Shown here one piece after another: positions 56,851-64,000 of a DNA stretch of 64,000 nucleotides (within the stretch, counting starts at the first letter, position 1; the number at the start of each line of letters is the position of its first letter). Where the stretch lies: NCBI RefSeq assembly GCF_032884065.1, contig NC_088872.1, positions 8,369,493 to 8,433,492 of the forward strand. Direction: 5' to 3'. The notes below the pieces were generated by a model. It had not been told where the DNA came from and did not search any database. It saw only the letters and a program-made list of their open reading frames with translations. Both the position numbers and the translations under genes were made by a program. The DNA is from Artemia franciscana. Taxonomy: Eukaryota > Arthropoda > Branchiopoda > Anostraca > Artemiidae.

Positions 56851-57906
56851 GTACTCTGGTGGTATTTTATCTATAAGCAAGCTGCTGTTTTCTTAAGTAA
56901 AACGTACCAGCCTTCAACATTCCACATCAAAAGGGATTTGTTGAAATTCAGAAAAAGGAAATATATGATAGAGTGGCCAAAGAGCATCTTATCGCTTGAA
57001 CCAGGCTTAAATGAGTTCAGGTTACATTTGTTTCTAAAAAAAAACAATAGACCTTTAAAATCCCGCATTTTGTCTGATCAGACGAACTAGTTTAAACCTG
57101 ACTTCAATTTCAAAGCAGTGCAATTTAGATTAGAACTAGTTTATTTTAAGTCAGCGCTATCATGATTTGAAAGTTCAATGAACCCCATCAAAACCAATTG
57201 GGAAAGTGTTCAGAAAAAACATTTTTTTTTAAGTCCTTATAGTTACAAAATTAGAAAAAAAGAGTTAAAATTACATTGCTTTCTTGGGTAAAAATTACCA
57301 GCCTTAGAGATCCCACAAGTAATCTGATTGGTTGAAATCTGAGAAAAAAGGAAATATGTCTCAAAGTGGTCAATGATCACCGTAATCACTTAAACCCAGC
57401 TAAACGAATTAAAATCGCATCTGTTTCTTGGGAAAATTTCCCAAATTTCGGCTGATTAGTCAAAAGTCTTGAAACTGGGGTTGAATTAATGCAAGTCGTC
57501 AGTGAGCCCTATCACAATTTGCAGCTTAATTAGCTCCATCATCACAGGTTGAGACGATATTTAGAAGAAAATAGCTCATTTTTAATTCCACTTTAGAATT
57601 GTTTTTCAGGTATTATTCTTGTATTTCTCTATCCTGGATTATTTTTTTCTAATTAACTAAATTGTTTTAAGGAAGACACCATTGCTCGAGTAAACCCCTA
57701 TCCGACTGAGGATGAGAAGCCATCAAATTCGACACCTGGGGATATTTCTGTGATCAAAATTGCACTTTTATATACAAAAAGTTTTGTTTTTAAACACATT
57801 TAAGTGTCAAGCACATTTTTGTCCGTCCATCTTAGGTCAATTCACACCTGAAAACCCTGATTTTCTAAGGGATTTTCTTTTGTTTACATTAAAAATTAAA
57901 AAGTCA
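56850..57906. other. No gene seen (AGMO intron)
   Basis: AT-rich. Two stretches, near 56879-56990 and 57270-57390, share 'tcttaagtaaaacgtaccag'/'ttcttgggtaaaaattaccag' and following sequence, an old internal duplication. Confidence 0.5.
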
Positions 57907-58140
57907 TTACCAAATTTTTGTCAGTGTTGAAACGATGAGCTGTGAAATGAATAACCCAAATAAAAAGTTAAATTTGACAACACTGTTCACCCGTGAATTT
58001 CCAACATTCACAACATGTCCATTCACAAAGACAGTTACACCTTCAAAGGAAAGCTGCAGTTTCTTAAGCTGTTTGATCGAGCATATTTTATAGATATTGA
58101 CAACTTGACCTGAATATCTAAAAATAGTGAATCCATTCAT
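57907..58140 (-). CDS. Possible exon or spurious frame in the AGMO intron
   Basis: 77 codons open on the - strand with 'LKKLQLSFEGVTVFVNGHVV' and a hydrophobic end 'FNFLFGLFISQLIVSTL'. A GT (GTAATG) follows 'AAAATTTG' at the 3' side and 'tttttag' lies inside the 5' part. Composition is protein-like and on the strand of AGMO, but known AGMO proteins need no residues between the two flanking exons. It could be an alternative exon, an unrelated gene in the intron, or chance. Confidence 0.3.
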   Translation of the reverse strand: MNGFTIFRYSGQVVNIYKICSIKQLKKLQLSFEGVTVFVNGHVVNVGNSRVNSVVKFNFLFGLFISQLIVSTLTKIW

Positions 58141-58517
58141 TTCAAATGTATAGTAATTTCAATATCTTAAAACTTTCAGAAACGTCTATTGTTAATAGCC
58201 AAAGTAACTTTTTAAGTTACGCAATCCATTGTAAATTCAAACTTTAAACAAATCAAATATAAAACATATCTTTTTTGGTGTTTCCTCAAAAAAGGGAATT
58301 AATAACCCCCCCCCCCCCAAAGCCAATTTCATGGATTAACCACTAAAAACATTTAGTTTTACTCTTTCAAAAATAAATTATTTTTGGTCATTCTTTACTT
58401 AATTTTAAATCTAATCCCTTAGAACGTCACTAGAAAAACTCTTAAAAACAGTTAGAAAAAGTTAAAGAGGAGCAAGGCTTATAAATTAGATAATCAATCC
58501 AGGCAATGGTAATCTAG

Positions 58518-58813
58518 TCTCTTAGGGACTTCAAGGGGGTCTCAACATTAGGGGGCTGTGATTTCTGTTCTGTTTAGGTTTCATTTCTTTCTTTAATTTT
58601 CCTTCGTTTTCTATATTGTTCATTGTAATTTCTGTTGTGTTTAGGTTTTATTTCTTTATTATAATTCTCTTAGGGACTTCAAGGGGGTGTCAACATTAGG
58701 GGGCTGTGATTTCTGTTCTGTTTAAGTTTAATTTCTTTCTTTAATTTTCCTTCGTTTTCTATATTTTTCATTGTAATTTCTGTTGTGTTTAGGTTTTATT
58801 TCTTTATTAAAAG
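58518..58813. repeat. Tandem duplication, 148 bp unit
   Basis: 58518-58665 and 58666-58813 both start 'tctcttagggacttcaaggg' and continue through 'attagggggctgtgatttct' to 'tttaggttttatttcttta'. There are only a few differences, so the duplication is fairly recent. It lies about 110 bp downstream (in + coordinates, before) of the AGMO penultimate exon. Confidence 0.95.
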
Positions 58814-58925
58814 TTTTGTTTCTTCATTTTTGTTTTTACATTTGATCTTCACTTTTCGTGAGAACAAAAGATTAGTGTTCTTAATAAGGTTATCGTAAAA
58901 CTTATTTTTTGACATGTTTCCATAC

Positions 58926-59039
58926 CTTGACGCTGCCAGCAAACATTTCATAAGCAGGGATCATAATCAAGAAATGCAGAAGAGCGTAATACTTCTGCCA
59001 AGTTGGAATTTCAATGTGAAGTTTCTTTCTGGGCTTCAC
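58926..59039 (-). CDS. AGMO: Alkylglycerol monooxygenase, penultimate exon
   Basis: Exactly 38 codons on the - strand between an AG acceptor ('aattcatttttag') and a GTATG donor, phase 0 at both ends. It encodes 'VKPRKKLHIEIPTWQKYYAL' followed by 'LHFLIMIPAYEMFAGSVK'. A 'W.K.Y..L.F...I..YE..' pattern at this place, just before the last two membrane segments, is typical of AGMO. Splicing to 54465 gives a continuous C-terminus of the expected length. The intron is about 4.5 kb and contains a LINE fragment. Earlier exons were searched for by eye up to 64000 and not found, so they are probably outside the window. Confidence 0.7.
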
Positions 59040-59041
59040 CT

Positions 59042-59575
59042 AAAAATGAATTTAATTGTAAATCACAAAAACTCATGAAAGACAAGGTTTAGCGCAAATT
59101 ATGCTAAAACCACAGCAAAATGGTGATAAGGCCATAGCCCAAAATATGCAACCATAGCTAAAAATTGAATCAAGAAATGGAGGAGAGCGTAATGTTTCTG
59201 CCAAGCTAAAATTTCAATGTGAAGTTTCTTTCTGGGCTTCACCTAAAAATGAATTTAGTTGTAAATCACAAAAACTCATGAAAGACAAGGTTTAGCGCAA
59301 ATTATGCTAAAACCACAGCAAAAATGAAGATAAAGCCATAGCCCAAAATATGCAACCATAGCTAAAAATTGAATCAAGAAATGGAGAAGAGCGTAATGTT
59401 TCTGCGAAGCTGAAATTTGAATGTGAAGTTTCTTTCTTGGCTTCACCTAAAAGTGAATTTAGTTGTAAATCCCAAAAACACATGAAAGACAAGGTTTAGC
59501 ACAAATTATGGTAAAACCACGGCAAAAATGGTGATAAAGCCATAGCCCAAAATACGCAACCATAGCTAAAAATTA
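59042..59575 (-). repeat. ~203 bp tandem repeats with extra copies of the AGMO penultimate exon
   Basis: The exon start 'cttcacct' (reverse of AGGTGAAG) recurs at 59034, 59237 and 59441, a 203-204 bp period. The copy from 59242 keeps the acceptor and 'VKPRKKLHIEI', then diverges after 'LLHFLI' into other hydrophobic residues before a stop at about 59099. The copy from 59446 has the conserved Trp changed to Ser. A fourth unit (59451-59575) has intron sequence only. The extra copies lack the 'YEMFAGSVK' end and donor, so they are exon relics unless read as alternative ends. Confidence 0.8.
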
Positions 59576-60181
59576 AAAGCCTTAGAAATAATCTGAAGTT
59601 TATCCTTTGGCTTTGCTTAAAAATAAATATAATTGTCAAATACAAAAATGCATTGCAAATTATCTTCACAATAATCTCGTCTATAGCAACAGCGGCAAAT
59701 TTATATATAGCCACAGCCAAATTATGCAGCTACAGCTAAAAATCGAAAACCATGGCTAATTAGTTTTCTTTTAAAAAACTATAGCTTTAAAAAAACGAAA
59801 TAATAAAAAATTGATAAAAATAGAAACTGTTACTTTCACTCTTTTCTTTTTTGTTTAGGAAATATCAAAATCTTTAAGTCTGATGAATAAAACCGTCATT
59901 TAAATAGATTTTTAATTGTTTTATTTTGACGATTCAACTAGTATTTTGGGGAGATTTTATTTCGAGGATTTTATACTTGTTTTTGATGTAAGAAACCATT
60001 TTCAATTTTCAAAGTTTTTTTTTGCTATGTCATAAAATTATCAGTAGAGAATTGAGTTTCGGAAGAAACGGTGATTCAATACTTTTTAATTAGGACAGAA
60101 AATTGGACTCCTCCAAAACAAACCCATTGAAAGCAAAAAAGATCATTCTAAAAGACAAAAGGTCATTTGGTCATTCATCAT

Positions 60182-60183
<2 letters not shown>
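59575..60183. other. No gene seen
   Basis: 59600-59760 continues weakly similar to the tandem unit ('aaagccatagcccaaaata'). The rest is AT-rich. Confidence 0.5.
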
Positions 60184-60241
<58 letters not shown>

Positions 60242-60350
60242 CTGGCACCATTTCTTTGCTGCCAATAGTGGAACAAGCAATTATCAAACTAAACTGGCGA
60301 AACACGTTTTATCCATAACTGCAAGTTTCCAAGCAGTGGGTGTTATTAGG
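60184..60350 (-). repeat. 56-base poly(T) with adjoining ~110 bp, possible retro-insert
   Basis: Uninterrupted T from 60184 to 60239. Read on the - strand, the ~110 bp unit at 60350-60240 ends in 56 A, as an RNA-derived insertion (SINE or processed transcript) would. I do not recognise the body and see no flanking target duplication. Confidence 0.5.
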
Positions 60351-60369
60351 ATTCGTCGGATTCTCTTAG

Positions 60370-60885
60370 AATTAAATTAAAAGAAACAAGCTTTTTCAAC
60401 TAAAAGTAAGGAGCAACATTAGAAGTTAAAACAAAGAGAAATTATTACGTATATTAGGGAGTTCACCCCCTTGTCAATAGCTCGCTCTTTACACTAAGGT
60501 TTGAATATCGTTCCATTTCTTTAAGAATGACCCCCTGAATCACAAATATCGTTTAATTGAAATAAATAGCCCTATAAATAGCGTAAAGAGGAAGGTACAA
60601 CAAATACAAATCTTATTTGTCAATCCAATTTTTAAAGTTCAGATTTTTTTGCTTGATTATTTTTATGAGCACTGAAGACGACTTGGTGGAGGTCCTTGTC
60701 GAAATATTTGCTGGTTCTTTGTCTTGATATTTTGCCACTGGCTTGCAAAATCCTCGTTTTCTCACCTATTTGATTTGATTTTTCATCTATTATATCCATT
60801 CACTCCTTGGTTTCTTACGTCCATTTTAAGTTTTAATGTTGCTCCTTATTTTCAGTTGAAAAAATTGTTTTTTAATTTAATTTCT
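60370..60885 (-). repeat. Fold-back repeat, long-spacer copy
   Basis: Arm 'caagctttttcaactaaaag ... gctcgctctttacactaagg' at 60374-60500 and arm 'ttaatgttgctccttatttt cagttgaaaaaa' near 60833-60868 (on + coordinates). The inner part between ~60600 and 60830 is unrelated sequence, so the copy has an insertion or rearranged spacer. Confidence 0.7.
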
Positions 60886-60889
60886 GATC

Positions 60890-61620
60890 GTTTTTTAAAC
60901 AATGCTAGGAAATCCGGTGCCCTCTTCATGAAAATTCTCTTCCCCCAGGAAAAATTCCTCTATGGAAAGACTCTCCCGCATAACCCCCTTCCCCTGACCC
61001 TCCAGGGACTGTAGGGGATTAATCTATCCTCAAATACATAGTTATTAGATTTTTCGATTGTGGTGAAAGAAACGGCTATCTCAAAATTTTAATCCGGTGG
61101 TTTTGGGAAAAAATGAGCGCGGAAGGGGGCTTAGTTGCACTCCAAGTTTTTGGTCGCTTAAAAGGACAGTAAAACTTTTTTTTCCCGCTCGAATAAGTCC
61201 TCTCGTGATATTCTAGGACCACTGGGTCGATACGATCACCCCCTGAAAAAAAAGACGCATTCGTGATGTTTCTTCTGGTAAAAAAAAACAACAAAATTCC
61301 ACATTTCTGCAGATAGGAACTTTAAACCTTAACGGTAGGGTTCTCTGATACCTTGAATCTGATGGCGTGATTTTCATTAAGATTCTGTGACTTTTAAGGG
61401 ATGTTTCCCTCTTTTTTTCGAAAATAAGGCACATTTTCTCAGGTTCGCAATTTTTGATGGGTACGACTAAACTTGCTGAAACTTATATATTTGAAATCAA
61501 AATCAAAATCTGATTCTTTTGAAGTATCTATTGGTATCAAATTTCCGTTTTTTAGAGTTTCGGGCACTACTGAGCAGGGTCGCTGATAATTACAGTTCGT
61601 TACCACGATCGTTTTGATTG
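60890..61620 (-). repeat. Family A repeat body, inverted and most complete copy
   Basis: Read on the - strand from 61620: 'gtggtaacgaactgtaatta', 'gcccgaaactctaaaaaacg', 'gtgatcgtatcgacccagtg', then 'ctatgtatttgaggatagat' and 'gaagagggcaccggatttcc'. All blocks seen in the other copies occur in the same order. Frames at 61076-61434 are repeat translations. Confidence 0.75.
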
Positions 61621-62227
61621 ATCAACAATGAAACGGAGGATTTGCCTCAATAACACGGAGATTAACTTACCTGTAAGCTATTTTAGGAAAATCTAGACAC
61701 AAAATTTTCCCTAGAATTAAATGAAATACTTTTCAGCTAGCGGAATTTTTGAGAAACTAAATTCTCAAATGTTTTTTTTTCTTTTAATTTATATAAACTT
61801 GCGCCCATAACAATTTCTATAATAACAATATTTTTTCTATTTTCGGCAATTCTCTGAAGCAGTAAGTGATCAAGTTTTCTTTTTTATGCATTCAAAATGC
61901 CGCCCGCAGAGAAGTGCCATCTACGCGCTAGTTGCGCCGCCGCCGTCACTAGTTCTTTGTTCAAATTAAATCACTAGGTTTTACACATCTATCACTGCTT
62001 GAAGAAGTCAATTTTTGGTTTTGATAGGATAGCAAGAGATGGATGTATAAACTTGAACAAATTTTTTTTCTTGCATCTTGTCCTGGATGTCACATATTAA
62101 AGGTCAAAGGAGTTCAATCAATCAATCAATATCACTATTTATTAATTCAAATTAAAAATATACAAAAACAATATTATGCCCCAACAGAGAGTTGAACATT
62201 ATGACTTAGCTACCTGTACGATACTAC
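61621..62227. other. No gene seen
   Basis: A GC-richer patch at 61909-61960 ('gcgccgccgccgtc') has no open frame or splice context I can defend. A (CAAT)n microsatellite lies at 62117-62132. Confidence 0.5.
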
Positions 62228-62400
62228 TATTACTACTAATAGCAACTCACTGCGGCACCAAGCCGCCTGAGTCTAATAAAGCTGCTTATGCTCCTTCTAC
62301 ACCCCAGTCTATTTGAAGCTTTGCTCTTTACCCTCTCCTCTTTCGTCCCAATTTAATTTAAATTATTTCTTGTAAACTCATCTCATTCCACTCAAATATA
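62228..62400 (-). mobile_element. RTE-like LINE, 3' end only, inverted
   Basis: On the - strand 'gactcaggcggcttggtgcc' and a TAG-triplet tail (62224-62248 in + coordinates), preceded by 'cttcaaatagactggggtgt'. It is the same 3' end as 17160-17245 and 29420-29521. Confidence 0.75.
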
Positions 62401-63690
62401 ACCTACTTTTTGTTTAGCTACTTTTTAATGTCAGAAAAACTTGGGGGAAAGCTACCCTCCCCCTGTCCAGGCCTAGAATCGAGGATCAAACAATTAGAAA
62501 GAGGTTCAAACCACCTCTATGCATCAAAAATTTTATTTTTATTTTTTATACATAATTTGATTTGGTACAGAACGATATTGCTCCCAAATCCTCTTCTGTT
62601 TTATAACAGTTTAATGCGATCATTCACCTTCGCAGTATGCTTCGTAGTATTTTTCATCGCTGTGGAAAATTGTGTCACTCTTCAGTTCTGTAGTCACGGC
62701 AATGAAATCATATGAATAAGAAGATAGTTTATCTATCTAATAATAAGATAGTTTTATCCATGAACAAAACTAATACAGATTAAGAAACTGCATTTAAAGA
62801 TAATTACATCTCTATCGTAGGGGTTAAAAGAAATCTGTTTTAGGATCTGTGAATTATTAAAATAACGAATCTGGTTTTAGCATGATGCGTTATGTTCATG
62901 AAATGGATTGATTAGATGCGACTGCTTTATTGATATTGATAAGGAACTACAGGTACCGTAAGAGTAGGGTCTTCAAGGGGTGGGGGAAGACTAAATCCTT
63001 AATGAATTTTTGTACTATGGAAATTTACGTCACAATTTAAGTTTTTCTTTATTTTATAACTGAAAATTTTTATCTCGAAAATTATTAGGATTTATATTCT
63101 CAATTGAGTAAAAAATTTAAAGTTTAAAAAAGAATATACTACCTAAACGTATGGGAAATTATATGTATTGTATAATTCTCATCTTCCAATACTGTCTTCT
63201 ACTCCAATGACCTGTCATATTTATTTGCAGTAGTACAGCATTGTACAAAAACATGCTGTGAAAAGGAGGAGGTTCAAATGTTTTTTTTAGCCCCGAGCCA
63301 GGATTTAAATGTTGTACGTGTCTCTCCCGTACAAAATTGAGAAGTGTAATTTTCGCAGTTTCGGAGATTGCACTGTCAAAGTACATTTGCAATTTACAAA
63401 AATTAAATTTTTTTTCAACATTTTTTTCGTCATTCCTTTTATTTGTATATGGTCCAATGAAATATATTGACAATCAATTAAATAAACCAACTTTGTAGGC
63501 TACTGAACAGATCTATTTAGTTTTTAGTAAAGCATAAATGATAGTTTAGTATTTTAGAGGGGTTTCTTGGTTTTCAATTCCTTATTAATTTCTGAAAATC
63601 TCTGTTCAGTTGGCTTTTGATTCATTGATCAGTGTAATTTTTGTTTGTTCTCGTTCTCATTTCTTAATGCATAGTAGGTTTTGCTCGTTT
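62401..63690. other. No supported gene
   Basis: The 101-codon + frame at 62410-62715 and the - frame at 63159-63473 have no known domain. The - frame has a possible 'ttttcacag' acceptor near 63262, but this is weak. Confidence 0.4.
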
Positions 63691-63694
63691 TATA

Positions 63695-63890
63695 TTTGAT
63701 AAAATAAAACAAAATAATTTTTTTAAGTAAAAGTAAGGAGCGACATTAAAACTTAAGACAAGCAGAAATTATTCCGCATATGAAAGGGACTGTCCCCTCC
63801 TCAACACCCCACTCTTTACGCTAAAGTTTTTTATTGTTTTAACAAGTAGAGTTGTTAAAAAGAGTTAAACAAAGGGATTGTACAAAATCA
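63695..63890 (+). repeat. Fold-back repeat, left arm, truncated
   Basis: 'aagtaaaagtaaggagcgac ... actctttacgctaaagtttt', then a short spacer. The right arm is absent. The sequence to the window end (63890-64000) shows no gene. Confidence 0.7.
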
Positions 63891-64000
63891 AAAGAAGGCC
63901 TATGTGATCGTGAACTCTGAGGCGTAGTGCCTTTTTTAAGTAGAAAAACGAGTCAGAGGGCATCGGATCAATCTTTTTGTGACTCCGTCATCATTTGAGG

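Noticed and set aside
62410-62715. 101-codon plus-strand frame with a hydrophobic end
   Set aside because: Hydrophobic Phe/Leu/Ile content follows from T-rich sequence, and there is no start context, splice site or known domain.

Overview
This window looks like repeat-rich, AT-rich nuclear DNA of an animal, most likely an arthropod and possibly a crustacean. Coding blocks are short and interrupted, with intron-like splice junctions. Most of the length is transposon debris: non-LTR elements of RTE and CR1 type, Ty3/gypsy elements (one with an insect-errantivirus-like envelope), Helitron, Tigger/pogo and PIF/Harbinger remnants, fold-back repeats and microsatellites. A recurrent fold-back repeat with a 'TTTACGCTAAAG' core resembles repeats I recall from the brine shrimp Artemia. 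That is memory, not a search, so the genus is a low-confidence guess.

Layout. 1-1.7 kb is a decayed array of a ~130-340 bp motif. 2.8-7.1 kb holds inverted and tandem repeat families split by a 787 bp Helitron that keeps the C-terminal end of a Pif1-type helicase. 8.7-9.0 kb is a near-perfect 239 bp palindrome. 9.9-11.8 kb has three small possible terminal exons on the + strand. 13.8-19.3 kb is an RTE-like LINE pseudogene, with a second LINE fragment nested inside it, flanked by two copies of another repeat. 20.7-23.4 kb holds a 1.5 kb inverted-repeat structure and a long fold-back repeat. 24.55-24.72 kb is a convincing unidentified exon on the - strand. 25.26-25.96 kb is a complete 700 bp Harbinger-type element with TTA target duplications. 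26-27.4 kb is triplet-rich repeat DNA.

29.3-40.0 kb is a transposon cluster. It contains an RTE 3' end, a dead Tigger transposase (- strand), a Ty3/gypsy gag-pol pseudogene (+), and a nearly intact ~4.8 kb CR1-like LINE with one frameshift in ORF2 and one damaged endonuclease residue. 41-44.9 kb holds - strand LINE fragments and fold-back repeats. 45.5-51.9 kb is the 3' half of an errantivirus-like provirus on the - strand: integrase C-terminus, two unrecognised coding regions, a broken F-type envelope gene, and a further unrecognised coding region beyond it.

The one host gene I can name is on the - strand. Exons at 59039-58926 and 54465-54202 encode the C-terminal end of an alkylglycerol monooxygenase (AGMO/TMEM195), a tetrahydrobiopterin-dependent membrane enzyme that cleaves ether lipids. 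Both exons lie beside local tandem duplications that created extra partial exon copies. The catalytic histidine exons should lie beyond the right edge of the window. The other genes do not form a pathway; most are selfish elements and the order reflects nested insertions.
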